From assembly GCA_942159475.1 (NCBI GenBank), contig OW804094.1, positions 22,915,323 to 22,979,322 on the forward strand: DNA of 64,000 nt, read 5' to 3'. Below the pieces are notes generated by a model, which did not search any database, was not told where the DNA came from, and saw only the letters and a list, made by a program, of their open reading frames with translations. The DNA comes from Sthenelais limicola. Taxonomy: Eukaryota > Annelida > Polychaeta > Phyllodocida > Sigalionidae. Shown piece by piece: positions 10,770 to 21,471 of the stretch. Every line of letters begins with the position of its first letter. Positions within the stretch are counted from its first letter, which is position 1. Position numbers and translations under genes: made by a program.

Positions 10770-11250
10770 TAGCAACGATTACCACGTGTCGTCAAGGGTA
10801 TTCCGGCAGTGTCATGACCTTGGGCAAAGCCACAAGGTCAAAAGATCGAGGGAACCGCCCATCTTTCTGATAAAAAAAAGCAATCTCGGAGCTAGCGAAT
10901 CGTCTAGTTGCGAAGATTATTTTCCAGTTACGTCATGGTTATATGTGACCGCAGGAAGTCATTGTCAATCTCCGCGGGGTTATCAATCTTGTGACACTCT
11001 TGTGACACCGCTCTTTCTCCGCCGCCATTGTTGGGCTAGTTCCAAAGACTGGCACTGGAGGGAGTAGCAGCGGAGCAGTTAAGATGGCGGGCGGGGCACT
11101 TCCGGGAGAATCGAGGCCTCCCACTGTATGGGAGCCCCCCCCCCCCCAACACATATAGAACCTCTCCCCCCCCCCCCCCCCCCGCTGGCCCCGCCCCCGC
11201 CCCCGAATACACACCCTATACGCACCGAGACATGCTGATTGGTTCAGCAT
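10770..11250. promoter_or_regulatory. CpG-rich island, candidate bidirectional promoter
   Basis: CpG density is visibly higher than in the surrounding AT-rich DNA. Two YY1-type start motifs diverge: on the minus strand AACAATGGCGGCGG with its ATG at 11028-11026, and on the plus strand AAGATGGCGGG with its ATG at 11084-11086. An ETS-type ACTTCCGGG lies at 11098-11106. Combined YY1 and ETS sites at the transcription start are typical of TATA-less animal housekeeping promoters. Neither frame continues into a recognisable protein, and the downstream exons were not found. Poly-C tracts at 11136-11182 interrupt the right side. Confidence 0.4.
11136..11182. repeat. poly-C tracts
   Basis: Two runs of C separated by AACACATATAGAACCTCTC. 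Confidence 0.8.
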
Positions 11251-11350
11251 AGTTCATTTCATTTCTCTTATATCAGAATATACAGGTTTTACAAACTTCA
11301 TATGAACATTAAAATGAACGGTAGTTATATGTGATCTCCTCCAATTATAT

Positions 11351-11467
11351 GGGTCTGATTTTCAGAAAATGTACAATTCAACTTCGCCAATCTTCTCAAA
11401 TAACCCACATTTCAGACGAAAATAAAGTTCAAAATACAGTTCAACATAACCAAACCGATAGCTAGAG
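11351..11467 (-). mobile_element. MITE family A, left half only
   Basis: Matches the first half of an inverted copy, then stops at GATAGCTAGAGC. Confidence 0.8.
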
Positions 11468-11894
11468 CCTCCAAATTCATTGACTTTGTCGTAGTACATC
11501 AGTTTTTTTAACCAATAAAACTAATACAACATGTTACATCCATGTGCAGACACATCTAGAGATGGTTGTCCATCTTGGCTCGATTAAACTCACATATTTC
11601 CACGGCTGAGAATGACGTAACACTTTGGTGGCGTCCTTGTCAACAAGCAACATCCAACTTGTCATCACGTTTTAACGTAGTCTTGTTGTGACATGATGGG
11701 GCTGGGGGCGGGGGGGGGATCGAGGGGGGTATTCAGGGAGGTTCTAGTATCAGGGGGGGGGGGGGGCGCAAGAATGAGTGGAACCTCTCTGTTAAGACCA
11801 CCCTCGGGACTGAATGATTTTTGGTCTCATAGCGAGGTGGTCTCTTTAGAGGGAATAGAGAAGTGGGAATAACTCGGGCAGCATGTATGTGCAT
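11468..11894. other. unassigned with poly-G tracts
   Basis: Several G-runs at 11697-11767 could form quadruplex DNA on the plus strand. No gene recognised. Confidence 0.4.
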
Positions 11895-12073
11895 TGCGTA
11901 TCTGAGTATATTTGGGAATACATTGGTTTAAACAGTCTGTTTGGTTCCGTCACGGACTTGTAATAATCAATTACAAATCCGTGGTTCCGTTAAATTGTAT
12001 TTTTAACCTGAATTTCTGTCTTAGTTTTGAGTTATTTGAGAGGATTGGAGGAGGCGAATTGTACATTTTCTGG
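11895..12073 (+). mobile_element. MITE family A, right part, interrupted by a mini-palindrome
   Basis: The left half is missing. At 11951-11982 a 32-bp hairpin sequence is inserted between two copies of GGTTCCGT (11943-11950, 11983-11990). The right end stops at TTTTCTGG, where a retroposon tail begins. Confidence 0.75.
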
Positions 12074-12150
12074 CTATTTAATAATAATAACAGATTTTTA
12101 TTTCCAAGTCACATTTACAGTAAGCGTTATACAATGTAATGTTAAATTAA
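12074..12150 (-). mobile_element. retroposon 3' tail
   Basis: Reverse-strand GGAAATAAAAATCTGTTATTATTATT, a polyadenylation signal plus (ATT)n tail, shared with 27726-27800 and related to 44270-44342. Confidence 0.55.
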
Positions 12151-12327
12151 ATTAAAATGAATCATGGAAATTGGAATGGTCTCTGAGCCTCACAGCTCTT
12201 CCAAGCACCCCTTGCTATCCACCTAGGTGTTGTTTCATAATGAACAGATTTATTTCGAAAATTTGTGAATGGTGTTCAAATGTTATAAAGAATGTCCCAG
12301 CCTGGCGTTTCATAATGTGGCACATTT

Positions 12328-12726
12328 GTGTTGCGTTACAGGGAAATGAGTCACAAGTCGCAAAAAAATGAACTTCGAGATATTATCATATTTAAAAAGA
12401 TGGCATCAAGCCGATTCTAATGGTAGTAAACAATATGACATATAAGTATTGTTTCTACAATTTAAGTTTGATATCTTTATTTTTGAAAAAAAAGTTATTA
12501 ATATTTTTGGGCGGATGAATACTAATAAAGAACCTAAATATAACCTATAAGATGACCTTAAAAATGTATAGATCGATTGCCTTGAAATTGTGTACACGTA
12601 TTGATGTTACTAGCAGCATTATGCACCCCAGAAATTAGAATATTCCAACAAAGATATCTTATAAATATATCACTTTGAAAAATATTCATTTTGCGACTTA
12701 TGACTCATTTTCCTGAAACACATCAC
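12328..12726 (+). mobile_element. MITE family B, full length, ATTT duplication
   Basis: 399 bp with diverged left end GTGTTGCGTTACAGGGAAAT and intact right end. ATTT stands at 12324-12327 and 12727-12730. Confidence 0.9.
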
Positions 12727-12730
12727 ATTT

Positions 12731-13100
12731 GCACATTCATATGCCCATCTTCGCAGCACTTTGCAGCCACAACAGTGTGCACCCAACCATGACCAGGTGA
12801 GGGTGGACCGTGGGACTGGCCATCCGTGTTTATCTTATTATGTAATAACTGTGATAGCAGACAGGGAGGCGACATGGGCTCCAAATCTTTGAGAAGTCCC
12901 TGTGAATCTTTGAGAAGTTCTCAACTTTGATTATGAAACGGAATTTATCCTTAAGGGGATGTTTTTCTACTTAATTCCTATGTCCCTGATTATGAAACAA
13001 GGCCCCGCTACCTCTTTTACCGCCCCCCCCCCCCACCTTATACATTACGCCCCCCCCCCTAACCCCACCCCTTATAAACACCAGTGTATGCACCCTATGT
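12731..13100. other. unassigned with poly-C tracts
   Basis: C-runs at 13021-13070. No gene recognised. Confidence 0.4.
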
Positions 13101-13338
13101 GGGTCAGATTTTTAGAAAATGTACAATTGGCAGCTGTACACATTTAGTAAATTCTGCTAAATTAAGCTGCAATTTGGTCAATACTAGGTATTAAATTCGA
13201 GTATATTCAGAATTGCATTGATTCTAGCAATCAGTTTAGTTAGGTTGAACTGTATTTTAAACTTTATTTTCGTCTGAAATGTGGGTTATTTGGAAAGATT
13301 GGCCAAGTTGAATTGTACATTTTTTGAAAATCTGACCT
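13101..13338 (+). mobile_element. MITE family A, full length
   Basis: Both termini present (right end TCTGACCT). Flanks ATGT and ATAA do not match. Confidence 0.87.
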
Positions 13339-13532
13339 ATAAGAGGGTGGAAGGGTACATTGCCGCCTGCCAACACCAATCAGGCCTACAGGGTGGGGTC
13401 CTGTGATTACAACATCTTCATGACAATATGGCTGACAATAGCCTGTGCTCAGTTACAATATGGCTGACAATAGGTGCTCAGTTACAGTACTGCAGCCTTC
13501 ACTCACTCCCCAGCACTGAATGGTGGCCATGA
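13339..13532. other. short local direct repeat
   Basis: ACAATATGGCTGACAATAG occurs twice (about 13422-13440 and 13455-13473). Otherwise unassigned. Confidence 0.5.
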
Positions 13533-13767
13533 GGGTCAAATTTTCAGAAAATGTACAATTCAACTTCGCCAATCCTCTCAAATAACTCAAATTCCAGACG
13601 AAAATAAAGTACAAAATACAGTTCAACCTAACCAAACAGAATGCGAGAATCATTGCAATGTCAAATATACTCGAATTTATCAATCATTGACCAAATTGCA
13701 GCCTAATTTAGCAGAATTTACTAAATGTGTACAGCTGCCAATTGTACATTTTCTGAAAATCTGACCC
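13533..13767 (-). mobile_element. MITE family A, full length
   Basis: 235 bp. Flanks ATGA and AAGA do not form a clear duplication. Confidence 0.88.
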
Positions 13768-13840
13768 AAGAGTTCTCCTTCACTATACATGTATTTGGCT
13801 CACTCACTTCCCAGCAATGAATGGTCGTTATACGTCCAGA

Positions 13841-14091
13841 TAAGTCACAAGTCGCAAAATTGATATTTTTCAAAGTGTTTTTTCCACAAGGTTTCTTTAT
13901 TGAAATGTTCTGATTTTTAAAGGGTTTAGCACTTATAGTCATATCAATCCATGTAACAAATTTTTTTGACATTGTATTAAATATATCCCTGCGTTTTAAA
14001 GGCCTTCGTATTAGTTTCTTTACTGGTAATTACCCACCCAGAAACATTGCAAACTTTGTTTTTCAAAAATAAAACATCAAACTTAAAATAA
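13841..14091 (+). mobile_element. MITE family B, truncated
   Basis: Begins inside the left terminus (TAAGTCACAAGTCGCAAAA) and follows the family for about 250 bp before diverging. Confidence 0.75.
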
Positions 14092-14270
14092 TCTGAATAG
14101 ATATGGTATGGCTTGGATTCCAATAATCTGTTTGATGATACTAGCAAAGCAGCAGTTTATTGCCGTTTTTCCCATAGTGGAATCCCTGCATAAAACAGGT
14201 GCTGAAAGGACCATCCTGTTTCATATTGTTATAGTTAGAATGTAAATGTATAACGTGAAATAAATAGAGA

Positions 14271-14405
14271 GAATGGGACGAGCTGGCAATAATAAAAAAT
14301 TTATTGGACGAGATTTGTCCACATAAGCACGATGCCGTAGGCAGAGTGCTTATGTGGATGAATCACGTTCAATAAATTTTCGATTATTTCTGGCGAGGTC
14401 CATTC
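14271..14405. repeat. 135-bp long inverted repeat
   Basis: Imperfect arms of about 60 bp (14271-14330, 14346-14405) with near-perfect inner ends CCACATAAGCAC / GTGCTTATGTGG around a 15-base loop. Probably a foldback MITE; no target duplication identified. Confidence 0.75.
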
Positions 14406-15579
14406 TATATTTATTATATGTGCATAAAATTTGATCATATGTCATCAGATATCACTAAAAAAAATACTAAAGAAGTCTCAGAGAGCCCCGCTGACAGCCC
14501 CGTTAGTAGGCCTACAATGTTCGGTGCCCACTGTGCGATCATGGAGTTTTTAGGCCTACTTATATTGTTGACTTAAAACGTTCATATCGCATCCATTTCT
14601 TGGCCTACATTAACAAATTCTTATATCATTCAATAGAGAATTTAATGCTCTATTTAATGATGTGGTTTTTATTATGTATTTCTATAATCATAGTACCAGA
14701 ATGACGGGTGGAATACCAATCGCGGGCATTTGTTTACATGCTTCGCGGAGAGCCAAAGCTCCGCGAAGCATTCAACAGAGCTATTTTTAGACAACTACAT
14801 TTTTATAGGACGCGTCCTATATGAATATTTTTATAGCACCCCACTTATAGCACCTCCCATATAGCATGCGCATATAACAAAGTTATTTATATAATGCCTT
14901 TTGTTCCAATGACAGAATTCACTTAGCCCATAATTCCTATGACGCCACCTGGTAGAAGGTGTATCAACTTCCTGTTGACTTTGGTTTTTTTTTTTTAGAA
15001 AATTTGTATTGAGTCCAGTTCCGTTGCAGTTTACAATGGTAATCTCATGGAAACTAGTTAAAAAGATATTCGATCATTCAATTGTTGAGATCTATCTGTT
15101 TAATCTTTAACATCGAAGTACCAAAAATTAAGCTTTATCATTGAAATATAATGCATATATGTACAATATCTCAATTTGTTTTTGTTTTTTTTTGTTTTTT
15201 GACCTCTGAACAGGAGAAGATGCTACACGAACTATAAAAACAACGATGTTCATTTCAATTTTACCTTCAAGATTAAAGTATAGACATTAGAATTCATTAC
15301 TTGCGACCCATCATAATTACAAATATTATGTGAACCAGTCATCATTGTTTTTAAGAAATAATTGTATAGCTGGCCATCGTCGATGTCTAATTACACCTGG
15401 GAGACCGTTCCATAGCCTAGGGCCCCTAACATGGGGGGATGGCCAATCTCAATGCAGGCGGGCATTTAAAAAAAGTTGAGGGGCTTGATATAATATGAAA
15501 ATTCCATCTTGGGAATCATTTTGACGAGCTAGTTATTGATGTGAATGTTTTTCTCAATGATTCAGAGGCTTTAAATAAT
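14406..15579. other. unassigned with small palindromes
   Basis: Contains a perfect 12-bp stem (TGCTTCGCGGAG, 14739-14750 with 14759-14770) and the 18-bp palindrome TATAGGACGCGTCCTATA at 14804-14821. No coding similarity recognised. Confidence 0.45.
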
Positions 15580-15799
15580 AGCGGAACTCCACTAGAGGAA
15601 CAACGGCGGCGACAAATTTTTCTGTTGCCCACTAACATCAGTTCATTTCATGTATGCAATGAAAACGCAAATGGAGAAGTGTCCGATGTGTTGCCACATT
15701 CTCTGGAAACTGTTGTTTCAGTATGGATATGTGTTGCAACAAATTAGTGGGCAACAACAAAATTTGTTGCGCCGTTTCTCTCTCTAGTGGAATCGCCCC
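15580..15799. mobile_element. MITE with about 55-bp inverted ends
   Basis: The left end GCGGAACTCCACTAGAGGAA..GTTGCCCACTAA pairs with the complement of the right end TTAGTGGGCAAC..CTCTAGTGGAATCGCCCC. The target duplication is unclear. Confidence 0.7.
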
Positions 15800-15850
15800 A
15801 TATAAGATGACGTTCAGTTATAGTGTTTACCAACAAGTCCAGAAAAAAAA

Positions 15851-16190
15851 TAGGTGTGTTTCCAATTTATCTGGCTGAAAACTAGGTAGGGGGTGATACC
15901 TATTTTTAATTTTATTTTAGGAAACCGCCTCCCAGGAACTGAAAAAAAATGTCTTTTTTATAACAATGGTTGTTTTAAATAAGGATAAGGTGCTTTTTGA
16001 CAGTTCTCGGTCAGGAAAACCTGTTTTCCTGCTTTTATTAGCTAAAAAAATAAAGGTAAGGTATGGTAAAAAAAAAAGTAAGGTATGGTAAAAAAAAATC
16101 AGGTATAGTCAAAAAAATGTTTAGGTAGGGGAAGGTTTTTCTAGGTAGGGTGGGGGGGGGGGGGGGGGGTGGGGTAAATCGGAAACACAC
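15851..16190 (+). mobile_element. MITE family H
   Basis: Ends TAGGTGTGTTTCCAATTTA and TAAATCGGAAACACAC. Shares its whole body with 54504-54803, including GGTTGTTTTAA, GGTATGGTAAAAAAA and a poly-G run just inside the right end. Here the poly-G tract is at 16151-16175. Confidence 0.8.
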
Positions 16191-16242
16191 TTTTTGGCCA
16201 CATATAAAGACTGGTTAGGCATACAACCCCGGCGTCAAGATG

Positions 16243-16302
16243 TGAGATCTACTAAATTTATATAGACAGCTGCCAATTGTACATTTTCTGAAAATATGGC
16301 CC
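16243..16302 (-). mobile_element. MITE family A, right-end fragment
   Basis: Only the last 60 bp remain (CTACTAAATTTA..TTCTGAAAATATGGCCC), followed by ATAT. Confidence 0.75.
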
Positions 16303-16423
16303 ATATACTCACTTCCCACACACAGAGTTGGGAAGGACTTTATCTTGTTCAATCTCTCACTCGTTATTTCCACCTCTTCATGAAGCTCTTCCAGTCCTTT
16401 GATTGAATGGGCGACGACCAGAT

Positions 16424-16659
16424 GGGTCAGATTTCCAGAAAATTTACAATTGGCAGTTGTACACATTTAGTAAATTCTGCAAAATGAGTCTGCAATTTGG
16501 TCAATACTAGGTAAATTCGAGTATCTTTGGCATTGAATTGATTCTAGCAATCTGTTTGGTTAGGTTGAACTGTATTTTAAACTTTATTTTTGTCTGAAAT
16601 TTGGGTTATTTGGGAGGATTGGAGAAGGTGAATTGTACATTTTCTGAAAATCTGACCCA
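16424..16659 (+). mobile_element. MITE family A, full length
   Basis: Complete copy with TTCCAGAAAATTTAC in the left end. Flanks AGAT and AGTT do not match exactly. Confidence 0.9.
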
Positions 16660-16992
16660 GTTAATATTCGCATTAACAAAAGGAACCAAATTCTACGCTC
16701 TAATCGCGGAAGGCAATTGCCCCCAATTTAGCAGAGGATTCGCCCGCAGGGGAAATACCAGGGCTGTCAAAGCTATCACCCCAGCTACGACAATCATAAT
16801 TTGGAATAAGGCCTTTCTCTTTCCCTCTCCCTTCCTCTGTCGCTGTCTCTCTCACTTTCTGGTAGGTGACTGTAGAGGTAATGGGGGAGGAGGAGTAGCC
16901 AAAGGCTTCACCACAATAAAATTCAAAATTATCTGAAAAATAATTGATAATTGTTTCACACTCTAGGACGAAAACTTTTTAAAAGTTCCCTT
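16660..16992. other. unassigned, CT-rich in part
   Basis: Pyrimidine-rich run at 16810-16862. Open frames here have no recognisable motif. Confidence 0.4.
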
Positions 16993-17338
16993 GGCGGACC
17001 ATTTGCATAACCGCCATTTTGAATCTTGATTCGCATGGAAATATGTGACTAATGGTAGAGTATAAAATCAATAGAAAACATGCCATGTTCAGCATGGACT
17101 ATTTATCGGTGCTCTAATGTACTCTAAGTGTTATACATTTTTCCATAACACAAGCCTTCATCTTTCCCATCATGCATTTGGTTAATAAAGATGATTTATA
17201 TAAGCTTTGATATTGGTGAAAACATTCTTGTAAATTTCCATTAAAAAATGTTGCCAAATATGTGTATGTCAGATTTCATTAGAGTTCATCCTAGGATGCA
17301 TTGTACAGACATGCGCAGTGGCACATGCAACTCCCCTA
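16993..17338 (-). mobile_element. MITE family C, inverted copy
   Basis: Matches 32652-32980 in reverse: ATTTGCATAACCGCCATTTTG near the left and TGCGCAGT..CATGCAACTCCCCTATT at the right. The left terminus is eroded. Confidence 0.8.
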
Positions 17339-17975
17339 TTACTATTATGTATGGAGTGCTGGGAGTGACCATTTCACCTCATAATATCTTAATTATCTTT
17401 TGTTGTAAAATTATAATTTATTTCATGTGGTTGAAACTTTGTAACCAATTTTAATGCCAAAATAAGAATCAGGGCACTCGGCAGAAGAACTGACTATCCA
17501 GGATAACTGTTTAATCAGAAACTGAACTACCTTTTGTAAAAAAAAAACATCTGCAAATAAAAGAATTCTTGAACTGAATTGAATGTATTCCTTTGAGCAT
17601 TTAATTTCAATCGTCTATATCAAGGGTGGTGGAGTTTTGGACATTTCGTTTGTATAGGTTTGCTCATCAATTTACGAACTTAATATCACCGCCATATATT
17701 CACTTGGGACTGGACATTCATACCTTTCAATCGTATGAATTGTATCGTATTGTATCGTAGCGAACAGAGATCGTTATCATACGAGGCTATTCTGGCAGAT
17801 GTGTTGATAGAATCCTAACTCTCCAAAAGAACATTTTTCCACCAAAGTTAACTGAGAACGCTAACTCTATAGTGACGAATATCTTATTAACAATCGCAAA
17901 TCTCCTCTGGGACCTGTTGCATAACAAATCGTTAGATATATATAATTTTTATTCAGTAAATACAATTTTACAGAA
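17339..17975. other. retroposon-type tail, otherwise unassigned
   Basis: CTGCAAATAAAAGAATTCTTGAACTGAATTGAA at about 17550-17583 (plus strand) resembles the 3' end of the retroposon at 6103-6539. The remainder is not recognised. Confidence 0.45.
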
Positions 17976-18221
17976 TAGGGGAGTTGCATGTCTCACTGCG
18001 CATGTCTACTGCAGTGCATGCTGGGATGGATTCTGATGAAATCTGACATACACATATTTGGCAATATTTTATCGAAAATTACAAGAATGTTTTCACCATT
18101 ATCATAGCTTTTATAAATCATCTATGTAAACCAAATGCATGATGGGAAATATGGAGGCTCGTGTTATGGAAACATGTATAACACATGGATATTGACATTA
18201 GAACATTAACCCATTCCAGAC

Positions 18222-19060
18222 TAACGTCACGAAAGTACGTGTTTCTAGCGAGCGATATTGCGTCGCCATGGTATGTTACATTTGACGACGTCACTGCAAA
18301 CGTCACGTCATTGTAGGACGGGACCTTATTAGGTCAACCTTGCGTAAACATAACAACTCACCGTTTTTCTTGCCTCCTGGATTTATTACCGAATCTTAAG
18401 TGTTCAAACTACAGGATTACCGAGCCAAGACATAGGATTAAGGGTAGACAGTGCAAAACAAATCTAAAAACGACTGTAACAGCAAAATCAAGAAGGCTAA
18501 ACTTGCATCATGGAAAAAACGTCAACAGCTGTATAATGGCCGAGTCTGCCCGAGAGCACGCACATGGCCTTGAGGAGGAATATTCTATTTAATCCATTTA
18601 AAATATTCTATGTATGATAATTTAAAGTTACACAAGACCAAGAAGCAGAATTCATCTAATATGGATAGCTTATTTTGTGTAAATCAACGACATATCTATC
18701 ATTATGTAGACTTTTCCATCAGCGCCCATGTGCTCTACCTAGCCCTAGGCTAATGTGACAAGTGCAGGTGCCCGCAAGTGCGTGGGCAAGTGCCCGTCTA
18801 CAGATATTGATGCAGTGGTTGCACGAAATCTTGCATAGAGTCCCTTGTCTTTAACATAAAAACCTGGAACTTTGTATAACTATTGGAAGAGGATTGTTTT
18901 AGCATTGTATGGATTCCCATTGATACACATAGGCCGTACCTCAAGATTCATCACTGAATCCCAGCAACATGAATATTGGCCTGATTTCGACAGCCAGAAA
19001 AATGCTTTTCAGCGGAATGGTGAGTGGGCTTATAACTGTAGCTAAGTACTTTGCAAAGAG
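18222..19060. other. piggyBac left (3') internal region
   Basis: Non-coding sequence between the left terminus and the first satellite array. ACGTCAC-type motifs cluster in the first 90 bp; the rest is unassigned. Confidence 0.5.
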
Positions 19061-19169
19061 ATATTTATTCTAAAATGAACATGACCTTGATTACATATAT
19101 CTTGAAGTATTTTTCCAGTGCTTGATAGTCATTTTTAGTAAAAGGAATTTCTATGCAACGATTTCTAAC

Positions 19170-20300
19170 GTCTATTTCAGGCTGATACACCCTCTTTCGA
19201 ATCGCCTTTAATTTTATTACACATACGTGATATTGTGGATACGTTTTGTTCAGTACTTCCAATATCTAAAAGTTCATCTCAAACTTATTTCAATCAAAAC
19301 AGATGTATGGATTTCCACAGGGCTTGTTTAAAAATAGATTTGCACCGAACCCATTGATTTTTTTATTTTGAATTAATATACCCCCTTTCGGATTGCCTTT
19401 AATTTAATCCCACATACTTTGTATCACAGATATATTTAGTTCAATACCTTCCCTGCTGATATCTAAAAGGTTAGCTTTGAACTATTTCAATCAAAACAGA
19501 TATATGGATTTCCCCAGGGCTTGTTCAAAAATAAATTTGCATCGAACACAAGGATTTTTTTATTTTGAATTATTTTGAATTAATATACCCCCTTTCGGAT
19601 TGCTTTTAATTTAATCCTACATACTTTATATCCCAGATTTATTTAGTTCAATACCTTCCCTGCTGATATCTAAAAGGTTAGCTTTGAACTATTTCAATCA
19701 AAACAGATATATGAATTTCCGCAGGGCTTGTTCAAAAATAAATTTGCACCGAACACAATGATTTTTTTATTTTGAATTAATATACCCCCTTTCGGATTGC
19801 CTTTAATTTAATCCCACATACTTTGTATCACAGATATATTTAGTTCAATACCTTCCCTGCTGATATCTAAAAGGTTAGCTTTGAACTATTTCAATCAAAA
19901 CAGATATATGGATTTCCCCAGGGCTTGTTCAAAAATAAATTTGCATCGAACACAAGGATTTTTTTATTTTGAATTATTTTGAATTAATATACCCCCTTTC
20001 GGATTGCTTTTAATTTAATCCTACATACTTTATATCCCGGATTTATTTAGTTCAATACCTCCCCTGCTTATATCTAAAAGGTTAGCTTTGAACTATTTCA
20101 ATCAAAACAGATACATGGATTTCTGTAGGGCTTGTTAAAAAATAAATTTCCCCCGACCCAACGATTCTTAATTAATTTGAATTGATATACCCTTTCGGAT
20201 TGCCTTTAACTTAATGGCACAGCCTTCATATTGCATATGTATTTAGTTCAATACCTTCCCTGTCAATATTTAAAAGTTCATCACTAAATGTGTATTTTCA
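19170..20300. repeat. piggyBac internal satellite array 1
   Basis: Six tandem units, the outer ones degenerate. Counting from CCCCCTTTCGG, starts fall at 19381, 19588, 19785 and 19992, with a variant near 20189. Spacing alternates 207 and 197 bp, so the higher-order period is about 404 bp; the longer unit carries a 10-bp duplication of TATTTTGAAT. It lies beyond the transposase stop codon. Confidence 0.9.
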
Positions 20301-21471
20301 GAACTAGTATACTTTCAGTGTTCAGTTATACTTTTAGTTTAGTTATGTCAAATATCAATTAGCTGTCACACTGGGCGCCGTTATAATTACTACTATTTCA
20401 ACTTGTTCATGTCTAATGTATTTGTATTCTTTTTATTCAGGAATACACAGAACACATTGAGGGGATTGTTTTGTACTGCTGTTTTTATATTTTGAGTGGA
20501 AACGATGGAAACTACATGCTTAACAACCTCAGAAATGCATAGAATAAGAAGCCTGCCCAACACATAAAACGGTGAGAATTTGTTGTATATTTCTATGTTC
20601 AAAAATATAATAAAACACTATTTTCTAACCTCTACGACAATAGGAATCTTTCGATATACTGTTTTCAGTGTGTGTACTACCACCAATCTTAATTTTTGAA
20701 AATTAATATCTGTAAAAGAAATCTATATGCAACGATTTCTAACCTCTACTTAATGGGTTACAAATTATAAATGACAGATTTTTCGAATGAATTGAATGGG
20801 AATATCCAGCAGAAATTGGTACATGTTGTAAACCATTTCGTCAGTGCTAAATTAGGTCATACTATATGCTAGATTATCGCAACATTTGTTAATTTGTAAT
20901 ATTCAGTTCTATCAAAATATCATTTGAAGTATTGGAAATAACATTAATCAATTTTTCATCTGAACATTTTATGAGGTAAAACTGGATGGAATTTGGCACA
21001 CTGAGTATAGATCTTTTAATTTTGTTTCAGGCTTCAGCAAACTATGAGTGGATCGTTCAAGGAGAAGATTTTAGAAGGCAATGTTCTTTGAATTCGCGCC
21101 GATGAAATACTTAATTAAAGACTCAAAGTCTATGCATGCATGACAAATTGTCAAAACCTACATGACAAACTTCTAAATCATTAATGATATTTAGAATTAA
21201 ATGTTATCTGCCAGATAAGACAAGTACAGCATGTAAGGTAGGGAAATAACAGTTTATTATGTGTTTGACGATCCGGGCACTGTGGCTTGGAAGTATGTAC
21301 AAGAGTGATAAAGGTTTGGTAAACATGAATAATTCTTGGTCACAAAGTATCATGATCATGAATAATTATAGGTAATAAATTGTGATGAGGATATCATGGA
21401 TATTCATTCTTCGATTTATACTTTTCATTAAGACTTGGATCACAGTCCCAGAATTACTACTTTATATTTAA
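20301..21471. other. piggyBac 3' non-coding region
   Basis: Between the transposase stop and array 1. ATTTCTAACCTCTAC-like phrases recur at about 20617 and 20733 (also 19158). No second open frame is present. Confidence 0.5.

Noticed and set aside
12320..12730. A 6-bp duplication (CATTTG) for family B
   Set aside because: Also compatible at 29428, but the copy at 30529 has different outer bases and only ATTT repeated, so 4 bp is the consistent reading.
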